From the NCBI GenBank assembly GCA_016721435.1, contig JADKIC010000045.1, positions 1-13,443 on the forward strand: a DNA stretch of 13,443 nucleotides. Direction: 5' to 3'. The notes under the pieces were generated by a model. The model was given only the letters and a program-made list of their open reading frames with translations, had not been told where the DNA came from and made no database searches. The DNA comes from Bacteroidota bacterium. GTDB taxonomy: Bacteria; Bacteroidota; Bacteroidia; AKYH767-A; OLB10. This document shows positions 1 through 10,780 of the stretch, piece by piece (position 1 is the stretch's first letter; each line of letters begins with the position of its first letter). The position numbers and the translations under genes are program-made.

Positions 1-443
1 AGTTTTCCATCCTAACTTATTTTTTCAAAGCTATCTGCTCTTTAATTTTTTTCGTATGAGTAAAGTCACTTTTTAAAATGACACTTGTCAAAGGAAATGG
101 GAATTGAATGTAAACTATGAAATATGTTTTATGTTTAGAAACCTCTTCGTTTGAGTATTTTTTATGATTGAATTACTGCGTTCATTTAAAGTGATGCAAA
201 CCTTTAAGAATGACGGTGGTAATTGAATGGTGTTCGTTTCTGTTTAGGTGTTGAAACAAGTAAGAATGAGGGCGTATAAACCGGATTTTTAACTTGCATA
301 ATTTTCAAATTTCAACATTTCGAGAGTTTTTTTACCATTTATTCTGGAGAGTTTACCCATTTTTTTGTTGAATACACCTAAGTTTTAGGGATAGAATTGC
401 CTTATGATTTATTTTACGATTCAAATTTTAAAACCTCTGAGAA
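1..443. other. AT-rich region without a recognisable gene
   Basis: I see no coding frame with recognisable protein character, no tRNA-like fold and no clear intrinsic terminator. The stretch is strongly A+T-rich with several T-runs. It presumably holds the promoter of the dehydrogenase gene starting at 444. No perfect TAnnTTTG box was found; the nearest is TAAGTTTT at 379-386, one mismatch, without a well-placed TTTG upstream. Given the frequent single-base errors elsewhere in this sequence, a degraded upstream gene end cannot be excluded. Confidence 0.5.
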
Positions 444-3400
444 ATGAAAAGAAATTTATGCTTTTTAGCATTATTGTTGGTTGGTTTGATGGCTTCTAAA
501 AACAGGGCTGTCGCACAAACTTTGCCACCTATGTTTGTATCTGAACTGGTAAGTAATACCAGGATCAGATTGAAGGATTTGTGTTCGATGCGAATAAGAA
601 CATGTACGTATGGAAAGAACGGGTATGTATGGAAGGTGGATTCTAATGGTACTAAGGCGGCAACCACTCTTAGATATCAGAGCTGAAGTTGGAGGATGGC
701 GGGATCATGGTTTAAATGGTTTTGCCTTGATCCGAATTTTATGGTGAATGGTTATATCTATTTGCATTATACTGTTGATCGTCATCATTTGATGAAATTT
801 GGTACGCCTCAATACAATGCCAATACAGATGATGTTTTAATGCAACAATAATAGGGTAACACGCTATCAGGTTGATGTTGCAAATAATAATTTTAATACC
901 ATTGTTCCGGGAAGCCGTTTCGTTTTAATTGGCTCGACAAAGAAGAACGGAATTCCACTCTTACATGAATCACACAGCGGAGGGCAACTCTGTTTTGGTG
1001 ATGATGGTACCTTGCTGATTTCAACCGGTGATGGAGCCAGCTATAATGTAGTGGATGTAGGAAGTAATAATGATACGTATTGGGTGCAAGGTTTAGCGGA
1101 TACTATTATTCGTCCTGCAGAAAATGTAGGGGCATTGCGTTCACAGTTGGTCAATTGTCTGGCCGGAAAAATTCTTCGTATTGATCCCATGACCGGAGCC
1201 GGAATTCCCGGTAATCCATTTTATAATCCTGCTGATCCTTTTGAAGCTAAATCAAGAGTTTGGAGCCTTGGATTAAGGAATCCATTTCGTATGACTATTC
1301 TTCGTGGCTCGGGCAATGCTGATCCTTCAGCAGTTGATCCGGGAACACTCTATATAGGTGATGTGGGTTGGACCCTATGGGAGGATTTGCATACTGCTGA
1401 TGCACCCGGTCAAAATTTTGGCTGGCCACTGTATGAAGGTATAGATGCAAATTCCGGTTACCAATCTCCCAATACTCAAAATCTTGATGCTCCAAATCCA
1501 CTTTTTGGTGTAGGAGGATGCACACGACAGTATTTTTATTTTAAGGAACTATTAAAGCAAGCTACTTTGAATCCGGCCGTGCAATTCACCAATCCATGCA
1601 ACAGTTCAGTTTTAATTCCATCCTCTATTCCGACTTTCTTTCATGAACGTCCGGATATTGATTGGAAACACGGAAATCAATCCCGAACTCCGGCTTTTTC
1701 AGGATTTAATTCCACCGCGATTGATCTGGATAATGTTGCCAGTCCTGTTCCCGGACCTCGATTTGGTGGCAATGCTTCTTGTGGTGGAGTTTGGTATACT
1801 TCTGATCGCTTCCCTACTACTTATCAGAACACCTATTTTCATGCCGACTACGGTGGAAGCTGGATCCGTAATTTCTCCTTCGATGGAAACGATAAGCCGG
1901 TGAGTGTCCGGAATTTTGGCACCAATATGGGTCCGGTAATTTATTTGAACATGCACCCTTCCAATGGTACCTTGATGTATGTGGTTTTCCCGTCGCAGAT
2001 CAGAAGAATTCGTTATACAGCGTCAATAAATAACCCGCCAAGAGCTGTTATTCAAACGGACACTGCATATGGCAGTTCTCCTCTGACCGTGAACCTGAAT
2101 AGTAATTTATCTTCTGATCCGGATAATCTGCCTCTCACTTATTTCTGGGATTTCGGAGATGGTACAACTTCTACTCAGGCAAATCCTTCGCATGTATTTA
2201 CATCTCTTAATGCTAACCCTCAGTCCATGTGGGTGAAGTTGACAGTAACTGATGATATCGGTCAAACAGATAAAGACTCGGTGCGAATATTTCTGAATAA
2301 TACTCCTCCACAAGTGCAAATAACCAGCTTTAATGATGGTGATTTTTATTCCATTCTATCGCCGTTTAATCTTCCCTTACAGGCTTCAGTGACCGATGCT
2401 GAACATGCGGAACCAAGTTTAAAGTATAAGTGGCAAACTATTTTGCACCATAACTTCCATGAGCATTTTGAAGCCATTGACACGAATCGCGTCACTCAAA
2501 CGTATATTACACCCGAAACATGTACGGAGACCTTCTATTTTGAAATTATCCTGATTGTCACTGATCCCGAGGGGTTGTCAACAACTATTCGTCAATCGGT
2601 TTATCCTGCCTGTGGCCCGGCATTAGCGAATTTCAGCGCTAATAATGTTGCCATATGTAAGAATCAATCCGTGCAATTTGCGAATCTCTCTGATCAGAGT
2701 GTGGATTACTTATGGTCATTTCCGGGTGGTTCTCCGGCTTCCAGTACAGAGGATGATCCGCTGGTCTCCTATGCGCTGCCCGGTGTTTATGACGTGACCT
2801 TGATTTCCTCAAATGGTGTCACCACTGATACCTTGCTCCTGCCGGGATATATAACGGTTTACAGTATTCCGACTGCTTCATTAACTCCAAATGCAGCTGT
2901 CTATTTCTGTAACAACAGTTCAGTGACTTTGGATGTAAATTCTAATGCGGCCAATCCGACTTATACCTGGTATCGAAATGGATCTGTTGTAAATGGAGCC
3001 ATTTTAAGTTCTCTGTCAGCAAACAAAAATGGAAACTATAAAGTGCAGGTAACCGATGCTTCCGGTTGTTCTAAAATGTCAAAAATTGCTAATGTTTCAA
3101 GATCTCCAAATGTTGATCTTACCACCAGCGGACCGCTTTCATTCTGTATTGGAGATTCTGTAGTGATTTCAGCAGTACCCTCTTCGCGATATTCCTATCA
3201 ATGGTATAAGGGAGGAGTAAGTATTGCCGGTGCTACAGGTCGTATGTATTCAGCAAAGACAGCTGGAAAGTATTATGTGGTTGTGACGGATACTATCTTA
3301 GGATGCAGCCGCTTCTCGTCGAAGTTAACGGTAACGACTCCTTGTCGTTTGAAAGAGATGGCTCAAGTGGCAAATGTTAGCATTGCAGTAGCACCCAATC

Positions 3401-3633
3401 CGGTGGAGACTAAAGCGATGATTACTGTCAAAAATGGGCAGTCAGGTAATGCTGTATTAAAAATCGTTGATATCAGTGGTAGAATAGTCATCTCTCAAAA
3501 CATCTCGGTAACTTCCGACATGGAGCAGGTTTTTGTTGTTCCGGTTGAAGAACTGGAGAGTGGAATTTATATGGTTCAACTGATGAATGGATCCAATAAT
3601 CCTTCCGTGAGGATCACTGTGGCTGGTCACTAA
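444..3633 (+). CDS. Secreted PQQ-dependent glucose/sorbosone dehydrogenase with PKD, Ig-like and T9SS sorting domains (frame-disrupted 5' part)
   Basis: The product resembles soluble PQQ sugar dehydrogenases (GSDH beta-propeller family), which oxidise sugars outside the cytoplasm. The ATG at 444 opens a signal peptide (MKRNLCFLALLLVGLMAS..., likely cut after AVA). The propeller follows to about residue 530: HESHSGGQLCFGDDGTLLIS (around 965-1025) matches the active-site His region, and GKILRIDP, SLGLRNPFR and GQNFGWPLYEG are family motifs. Then come a PKD domain (about 2036-2310; YFWDFGDGTTS), a further Ig-fold-like segment, a second PKD (about 2620-2860), two Ig-like repeats with WYRNG and WYKGG, and a Por-type sorting tail (APNPVE..., ESGIYMVQL) from about 3370. 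The corrected length is about 1,060 residues. The 5' part changes frame about six times, near 550-566, 611-618, 663-666, 727-730, 831-836 and 848-853. From 853 to 3633 the frame is clean. The family call is firm; the substrate is unknown. Confidence 0.85.
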
Positions 3634-3649
3634 TCTGAAAATTTAGACA

Positions 3650-3693
3650 GACCGGGTAAGCTCCTTTAAAGGAAACCTTACCCGGTCTTTTTT
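3650..3693 (+). terminator. Intrinsic terminator of the dehydrogenase gene
   Basis: An 11-bp perfect stem pairs GACCGGGTAAG (3650-3660) with CTTACCCGGTC (3677-3687). It is followed directly by six T at 3688-3693. The loop contains the small palindrome CCTTTAAAGG, which can lengthen the stem. It lies 16 bases past the stop codon and separates the dehydrogenase from the following GH3 gene. Confidence 0.93.
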
Positions 3694-3774
3694 ATTATCC
3701 ACAATCATTATGTGAAATACGATTTTAATTGCTCACAATTTTAATAGGTCTGCTGCGTACTATTGCACCAGTCT

Positions 3775-6705
3775 ATGATGAAGAAGATACAATTGATGAG
3801 CATGGTTTTGTCCTTATGGATATCCAATGCCAATGCCCAGCAACAAATTCCCTGTTTCAACAGTAAGTCCGCCGAAGCATGGGCAGATAGCATTTTTAAT
3901 AAGATGGATTACAGAGATAGAATCGGTCAGCTATTCATGATTGATGCTTTTTCAAATAAGGATTCAATGCATGTTGCATTTATTAATCAATTGATTGATT
4001 CTTTCCATATTGGTGGTTTGATTTTTTCCAGGGCGGTCCTCTGCGTCAGGCGAGACTCACCAATGCGTATCAGCAACGCTCCCGCTACCCTTTGATGATC
4101 GGGATTGATGGGGAGTGGGGGTTGAATATGCGACTGGATAGTACGATTCGTTTCCCACGACAAATGACACTTGCTGCAGGAGCGAAAGAGGATCAAGTGC
4201 TGGAGATGGGTCGCGAAATTGGACGGCAATGCCAAAGAATGGGAATCCATATCAATTTTGCTCCCGATGTGGATATCAATAATAATCCTGAAAATCCGAT
4301 TATCAATAGCCGCTCATTCGGAGAAGATAAAAATAAAGTAGCCGACTACAGCCTGGCCTATATGAAAGGGATGCAGGAGATGAAAGTCCTGGCTTGTGCG
4401 AAACATTTTCCCGGACACGGAGATACCAATACCGACTCTCACCATGCCTTGCCTATCGTCTCCGCAAGCCGCGCAAGAATTGACTCTCTCGAATTATTTC
4501 CCTTCCGGAAACTCATTGATAATGGTGTGGCTTCTGTGATGGTGGCTCATTTATCCATCCCATCAATCGATACCACTCAAGGAATGGCTGGAATACTTTC
4601 TCCGAAAGTGGTGAATGATTTATTAATTGATAGCCTTGGCTTTAAAGGGTTGATTTTTACAGATGCCCTCAATATGAAAGGTGTCGCGGATTATTACCCC
4701 TCCGGTGAGCTGGAATTGAAAGCTTTGCTCGCAGGAAATGATGTACTGCTCTATCACGGAAATGTTGCTAAAGCCTTTGAAAGGATTCATTTCGCCATTC
4801 AGAATTGTGAAATTGATCAGGAGGTCATTGACAGAAAAGTAAAGAAAATCCTGATGGCGAAATATTGGGCAGGACTCGACAAGTATTCACCTGTGAATGA
4901 AATGGCGTTGATCGATGATCTAAACTCCTCAGCAGCAAAATGGTTGAATTTTTCGCTTTATAAACCCGCTCCAACGCTCTTGCAGAACAAGCACGATAGA
5001 ATTCCTTTGAATCCTTATTACCGGGATTGCATTGCTTCAATTGTTTTGAACGATTCGATGAATAATCCATTTCAAAAGCAACTGGCCTGTTATGCGAAGG
5101 TGGATCCTTTCCAGCTTTCTAAAGATGCTTCCGGGGAACGAATAGAGAGTGTTTTTAATCAGCTCAATGAATACGACAGAGTCATCATCAGCGTGCACAA
5201 TACAAGTATCAATGCTGCCAAAAATTTTGGTTTGACACCTCAAATGCTCTCGATGATTGAAAAAGTGAGTAAGAAAAAGGAAGTGTGATTTGTGTTTTGG
5301 AAATCCGTATGTGTTGGGCAAGTTAACGGGATTAGAAGATTACGATGCGGTGATTCAGGCGTATGAAGACACTTATTTACCACAGGTACAGGTGGCACAG
5401 AAAATATTTGGAGCCATGGCTTTTAACGGACAATTGCCGGTATCATCTCCACCCGGGTTTAAAATAGGAGAGGGCTTGCTCACCAATGCTGAGGGGAAAT
5501 TGGAGTTTACATTGCCGGAAGATGCTGGAATAAATTCAGATCAGTTTAATAAAATAGATAGTTTAGTTAAACTTGCAATTATTGATTCGCTATTTCCCGG
5601 TTGTCAGGTATTAGTAGCATTAAAAAGTAAAGTGATTTACAATAAGTCGTTTGGATTTCATACCTATATGAATGCTCAACCGGTGCAAAATAACGACGTG
5701 TATGATATTGCTTCTATCACGAAAATTGTTTCCACAGCATTTGCCCTGATGCATCTTTCTGAAAAAAAGAAAATCGATATCGACGCACCGGCTTCTAAAT
5801 ATTTACGGGATCTCAGAAATACCGATAAGAAACATTTAACCATCCGGCAGTTGATGGCTCATGAATCAGGACTGAAAGCATGGTTGCCATTCTGGATGGA
5901 AACAGTCGATTCTACCGGTTGGTCAAATGAATTTTACAGGAGAATGCCTGAGAAAAATTACACCTTGCAGGTAGCAGATAGCCTGTTTATTGTTGATTCA
6001 TATCCCGATTCCATCTGGAAATCCATAGTGGAATCACCGCTCGGACCACAGGGGAAATATGTTTACTCCGACTTGGGTATACTCATTCTTCAACGGATTA
6101 TTGAAAGGGTATCAGGAAAAGAACTCGATAAGTATGTAGATGATTTATTGATAAAGCCGATTGGTCTCCATGAATTTGGATATAAACCACTCGAATGGAT
6201 TTCAAGAGATCGAATCATTCCAACAGAGTATGATTCCGTATTTCGACAGCAATTGGTGCATGGATATGTTCATGATCCTGCTGCTGCACTAATGAATGGA
6301 GTAGGAGGGCATGCCGGAATATTTAGTAGTGCCCAATCCCTCGCGGTTATTATGCAGATGTTATTGAATAACGGTGAGTATGGTGGAAAGCGATTTATTA
6401 AGAAGGAAACGGTAAGAAAGTTTACTTCGAAGGCTTTTCCTGAGAGTGCAAACAGACGCGGTTTGGTTTTTGACCGGTCGGATGTTTCATTGGGCGAAAA
6501 TGGTCCGACAGCCATGTCTTCCTCTTCATTCACTTTCGGACATGCCGGATTTACAGGTACCTGTGCATGGGCTGATCCTCAAAACGGACTCGTGTATATT
6601 TTCCTTTCAAATAGGGTACATCCCTCTGCCTCAAATAATAAACTGGCCAAATCAAACCTTCGGACAGCCATTATGCAGGTCGTTTATGATGCACTCTCAC
6701 ATTAA
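3775..6705 (+). CDS. Exported GH3 beta-N-acetylhexosaminidase-like / class C beta-lactamase-type fusion protein (frame-disrupted)
   Basis: The N-terminal half is a GH3 enzyme of the NagZ-like group, which removes beta-linked GlcNAc from sugars such as peptidoglycan fragments. KHFPGHGDTNTDSHHALP (about 4398-4452) carries the Asp-Ser-His loop that supplies the general acid/base in NagZ-type enzymes. FTDALNMKGV (about 4657-4686) holds the expected nucleophile Asp. The C-terminal half is a serine beta-lactamase/PBP-like fold with SITK (SxxK, about 5713), YSD (about 6062, where YxN is usual) and GHAGFTGT (about 6539). This two-domain fusion is known in Bacteroidota; the corrected length is about 976 residues. 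The start chosen is ATG 3775 (ATG 3778 is equally possible), giving the signal peptide MMKKIQLMSMVLSLWISNANA. The frame changes in a T-run at 4022-4027 (one base missing) and near 5270-5292 (probably two missing bases, restoring VILCFGNPYVLGK). Whether the second domain acts as an esterase or peptidase or is structural is not decidable here. Confidence 0.88.
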
Positions 6706-6721
6706 TAAATAATGATTTTTT

Positions 6722-6738
6722 AAAGATTTAAAATCTTT
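6722..6738 (+). terminator. Possible weak terminator or inverted repeat after the GH3 gene
   Basis: AAAGATTT (6722-6729) and AAATCTTT (6731-6738) form an A+T-only inverted repeat 17 bases after the GH3 stop, with TTTT at 6736-6739. It is too AT-rich and tightly looped to be a convincing terminator. It sits just upstream of the bshA promoter box, so it could equally be an incidental palindrome. Confidence 0.25.
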
Positions 6739-6765
6739 TGGTGACTGAGTCGACTCTGTATTCAC

Positions 6766-6773
6766 TAACTTTG
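6766..6773 (+). promoter_or_regulatory. Perfect Bacteroidota -7 box TAACTTTG before bshA
   Basis: TAACTTTG matches the TAnnTTTG -7 consensus of the Bacteroidota housekeeping sigma factor. A TTTG at 6737-6740 could be the -33 element, although the 25-base gap is longer than the usual 19-21. The box ends only four bases before the ATG at 6778, so transcription would start at or within a few bases of the start codon. Confidence 0.6.
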
Positions 6774-6777
6774 GTTT

Positions 6778-7918
6778 ATGAGAATTGGAATTGTTTGTTA
6801 TCCCACCTTTGGTGGAAGTGGAGTGGTAGCTACGGAATTGGGTAAGGCGCTGGCTGAAAAAGGGCATCGTATTCATTTTATAACTTATAGTCAACCCGTG
6901 CGCCTAGATTATTTTTCGGAGAATATCTCCTATCATGAAGTGGCCATCGCCAAATATCCCCTCTTCGATTATATCCCCTATGAGACCGCATTGACCAGTA
7001 AATTAGTGGATGTTGCGCGTTTCGAGGGGCTGGATATCTTGCATGTTCACTATGCTATTCCACATGCTTCAGTGGCGTATCTGGCTAAGCAGATTCTGGC
7101 GGTGCAGGGTATTGTATTGCCGGTTGTGACGACACTACATGGTACAGACATCACACTCGTTGGAAAAGATTCTTCGTATGAACCTGTAGTGACTTTCGCC
7201 ATTAATCATTCGGATGGTGTGACGGCTGTTTCGGAGAGTCTGAAGAGAGACACATACAATAATTTCAAAATCACAAATGAAATTGAAGTCATTCCTAATT
7301 TTATTGATTTGAAGCGATTTTCAAAAAAGGCTAAGGACCATTTCCGTAAAGCGATTGCTCCCAATGGAGAGCGACTGGTTGTGCATACTTCTAATTTCCG
7401 GAAGGTAAAGCGTGTACAAGACGTCGTTCACGTGTTTGATAAATTAAGAAAGGAGGTTCCGTCAAAACTATTATTGATTGGCGATGGACCGGAACGACAT
7501 AATATTGAACAGCTCTGCAGAGAACTGAATTTATGTGATGATATTCGTTTTTTGGGGAAGCAGGAGATGATTGAAGAAATCCTTTCTATTTGCGACCTCT
7601 TTATTATGCCTTCTGAAACCGAGAGCTTTGGATTGGCAGCATTGGAGGCCATGGCCTGTCAGGTTCCCGTTATTTCATCCAATGCGGGTGGAATTCCGGA
7701 ATTGAATATTCAAGGGGTCACCGGTTTTATGAGCAATGGGGATATTGAGGATAAGGCCAAAAATGCGGCGATTATTTTAAAAGATGATGAGAGCTTGTGG
7801 AAATTTAAAGACGCAGGCTTTATCACGAGCGAAGGAATTTGATATCGATGTCATCATGCCACAGTATGAAAATTTCTATGCACGAGTGATTGAATCCTCC
7901 ATGGCATTGAAAGCGTAA
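6778..7918 (+). CDS. bshA: N-acetyl-alpha-D-glucosaminyl L-malate synthase BshA (one frameshift near the 3' end)
   Basis: BshA is a cytoplasmic GT4-family, GT-B-fold glycosyltransferase. It joins GlcNAc from UDP-GlcNAc to L-malate, the first step of bacillithiol synthesis. The N-terminus MRIGIVCYPTFGGSGVVATE is characteristic, including the glycine loop. VVTTLHGTDITLVG (about residues 118-131), IPNFIDLKRF and the ExxxxxxxE retaining-transferase motif in ESFGLAALEAM (about 281) agree with the family. The start is ATG 6778, because the conserved sequence begins at once. The frame runs to a stop at 7842, but conserved sequence continues in another frame from about 7813 (QALSRAKEFDIDVIMPQYEN...) to TAA at 7916-7918. 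One extra base near 7812-7815 explains this; the corrected length is about 380 residues, normal for BshA. bshB and bshC are not in the window. The stop codon abuts that of the convergent SUI1-family gene. Confidence 0.93.
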
Positions 7919-8256
7919 TTATCCTCCTGCTTTTTTTGCTTTATAGCCTTTCTCCAATAAAATGGTAAGCACTTTTTCGCGGTGATCGCCTTGAATGAGA
8001 ATTTCCCAATCCTTGGCTGTTCCCCCCACACCACATTTGGATTTTAACATTTTCGCCAGATCTTCCATCTCCTCATTTTTGCCGACAAAGCCACGTATAC
8101 AGGTCACCACTTTTCCTCCGCCTTTACGCTCTAACCAGATTTTCAAATCCTGCTGTGATGGGGCAATGGAAGATGTGGATACAACTTCTTTCTCTAATTT
8201 GAAATCGGGATTTGTAGAATAAACAAGTCCGCCGGTTGAAGTTTTTTCTTACTCAT
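7919..8256 (-). CDS. yciH: SUI1/eIF1-like translation factor, YciH family (one frameshift)
   Basis: The protein matches bacterial SUI1-domain (eIF1-like, YciH) factors, thought to affect start-site selection or initiation fidelity. The diagnostic block is GGGKVVTCIRGFVGKNEE, followed by LKSKCGVGGTAKDWEILIQG and a basic tail ending KAKKAGG. The in-frame ATG at 8146 is not the true start: conserved sequence (GGLVYSTNPDFKLEKEVVST, then SSIAPSQQD) continues upstream without a stop to about 8233. The ATG at 8256 joins it if the A-run at 8243-8248 (read on the minus strand) lacks one A, giving MSKKKTSTGGLVYSTNP and a total of about 113 residues. The start lies two bases after the stop of the TonB-dependent receptor gene, so it is the last gene of that operon. 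Confidence 0.88.
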
Positions 8257-8258
8257 GC

Positions 8259-10780
8259 TTAAAATTTAGCCTGTACCTTGAAATTTAGCAATCGGGAGGT
8301 CAGATAGTTGGGAATACCATATTGTCGTCCTGAAACATCAGTAATCCAGGTATAGGATATGGTGTTGCTCACTTGTAATAAATTAAATACTTCAAGACTA
8401 AAAATAAGTGACTTTAAGTTCCGTACGACAGGAAGTCTGGATTTATTTTCCTGATCCTCATCAATAGCAATTTTTGAGAAGCCGATATCAACACGACGGT
8501 AAGAAGGGCCTCGAAGAAAATCTTTATAGCGATCCTTTCCCGGAGGTCCAAAGGGTAGACCTGTTCCGAAAATCAGATTCAGGTGCATACGCACATTGGG
8601 GAATTTTGGAAGATAATCCTGAAACAACATGCTGAAAGTTACACGTTGATCTGTTGGTCGAGGTATATTTCCGGGAACAACTTTCAAACTGTCCGTAACA
8701 ATGGTGTTGAACGTATACCCCGGGACAATCTCCTTGCCATCGCTGTTAAAATACCTGTAATAGTCATCGTCATTTAAATTTTCCTCCGTTTTCAAATAGC
8801 CCAGTGAAACCCACGATTCAATACCGCTTACAAATTCACCGTTCACTCTTAAATCTAACCCTGTCGCATAGCCGTCAGCATTGTTTTTAGCAAGGTAACG
8901 GATCCGCGTATTGTCCAGCTTGTAGGGGATAAGATTGTTCATCTTTTTATAATAAACTTCGCTGGTCAGCTTGAACTCTCTTCCCCATGCCAGAAACTGG
9001 TAATCACTGCCCAAAACGAAATGAATGGATTGCTGCGATTCGATGTCCTTGTTGATCTGTCCCTCCAGATTGCGCAGTTCTCTGTAAAAAGGAGGTTGAT
9101 AATAGATACCTGTAGCTGCTCTGAAGGCAAGTCTCTTGTTCCATTTAGGCCGAAAGGAGACTGATGCTCTCGGACTTATATTTAACTCTTCATTCAGATC
9201 CCAGTAGGTACCTCGTATACCGATAGTAAAAATAGTTCTGTCAAGCGTCCATGTGTTTTGCAAATAGCCGCTGAAACGATTGGATGATAAACTGATTTTA
9301 TTTTTTACAACTCCATTTAAAACTATCTGCAAATCGGGATTTGCAGGTTGTCCGGGGTCATCCGGTGGATGAGGAATGGAGTAATCAGCAGAATCACGAT
9401 ATTGCCATTCATCCAATTGATCATTGATTTTTTCCTGTTGTGCCTTTAATCCCCATTGCCATTGATGGTTGCGAACTCTGTATGTGCCAATATGTGATGC
9501 ATTACTCACAAAGGCATCCAGTTCATTCCGAGCATGATCCAAAAAGGCACCAACACCACGGTTAAAAGCAACATCGCCAAAATCATCCGAGCCCAAATCT
9601 CTTTCCAACTCATCAAGAAAATATTGACCCAATACATCAAAGAATTCCCGCTCTCTGGAGAAGAAGGAAGACACAATAAATTTCAATTTCAAGCTATCAT
9701 TCACCTGGTGATTTATACTCAAGGCACCTGTAGATGTGAGGAATTCATCGATCTCCTGACCGTCAAAGAAGACTGTAAATCGCAATGCTTCATTGATACT
9801 TCCGAATTCCGTTTGCCGGGAAGAGGGAATAACATTGAATTGATTCAATGAATAATGTCGAGCAAAGAAACGTCTGTTTTCTTACTGAGTTTGAAGTTCA
9901 GTATAGTTTGTAAATCGGTGAAACGCGGTTTGTATTCTCCCTGTGTATCCAATGTTTTTAATACAAATTGATTGGAACGATGCCGGATACCAGTTAGCCA
10001 TGTAAATTTCTCATTCTTGCTTGCACCTTCCAGATGTAAACCGGCACCTTGAAGACTGGCATAGGCACTCCCGGCAAATTTTTTTGGCGTTCTGTACTTA
10101 ATATCTAATACCGAACTCATTTTATCACCATACATCGCACTGAATCCACCTGCACTGAAATTAATTTCTGAAACCAAATCAGGGTTGATAAAACTTAATC
10201 CCTCCTGTTGTCCCGAGCGAACTAAAAACGGACGATAAATTTCAATATCATTTACATAAATGATGTTCTCATCAAAACTTCCGCCACGTACGGAGTAAGT
10301 AGAGGAGAGTTCATTATTAGAAACTACTCCGGGCAATGTTTTAAGAAAGCTCTCGAAGTTCCCGGAAATATTTGGCAATTGTTCAATGGTTCTCGGTTCG
10401 ATACGAATCACCGTAATATCACCCGGCCTTTCAGCTTCAATATTGACAGTACCTAAGTCGCGTGAGGTACTTTTTAGTTGAATATTTAAGATACGCTCCT
10501 CTCCGGGATTCATTCGAATCATCCTCCTCTCCGTAGCGTAGCCGATAAAAGAATAGATTATCAGCAAATCGCGATAGGGGGCAAGTTTGATTTCATATTT
10601 TCCTTGCTGGTCAGTGATACTCCCACCGGGTTCTCCATTTATAGAAACAGATACGGCTTCAATAGCTTTTCCGGAAGAATCTTTAACTACACCACGCAAT
10701 AATGCATCCTGAGCAGATACTTCTGTTGTACAAATAAACAGAAAGAGAAGTGAAAAGAAGAGTCCTTTTAAATCCCTCAC
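8259..10780 (-). CDS. TonB-dependent outer-membrane receptor with N-terminal carboxypeptidase-regulatory-like domain (one frameshift)
   Basis: This is a TonB-dependent receptor importing an unidentified ligand across the outer membrane. Domains in order: signal peptide (MRDLKGLFFSLLFLFICTTE..., likely cut after VSA); a carboxypeptidase-regulatory-like beta-sandwich at about residues 27-108 (LRGVVKDSSGKAIEAVSVSI); a plug at about 120-235 (LKTLPGVVSNNELSSTYSVR, then GGFSAMYGDKMSS); and a barrel ending in the terminal Phe of VQAKF, as outer-membrane proteins usually do. The start is GTG 10780, overlapping the previous stop as GTGA, which suggests translational coupling. The frame breaks at about 9847-9853. 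One missing T joins SLLDIIH to LNQFNVIPSS, giving about 841 residues, normal for the family. There is no SusD partner nearby, so it is not a standard glycan-uptake SusCD pair. Confidence 0.92.

Noticed and set aside
428..667. Minus-strand reading frame opposite the signal-peptide region of the dehydrogenase
   Set aside because: It has no family resemblance and lies fully antisense to a recognisable coding sequence; the same holds for the other short antisense frames in this window.
444..3633. Seven genuine pseudogenes
   Set aside because: Apart from single-base indels the reading frames are conserved throughout with intact motifs, and the essential sigma factor is among them.
4020..4032. Programmed ribosomal frameshift at the T-run of the GH3 gene
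   Set aside because: Similar breaks occur in every gene, at different motifs, and adding one T restores the family sequence; a common technical cause is simpler than separate recoding events.
7995..8222. Plus-strand 75-codon frame over the SUI1-family gene
   Set aside because: It is the antisense shadow of a well-conserved gene and shows no domain of its own.
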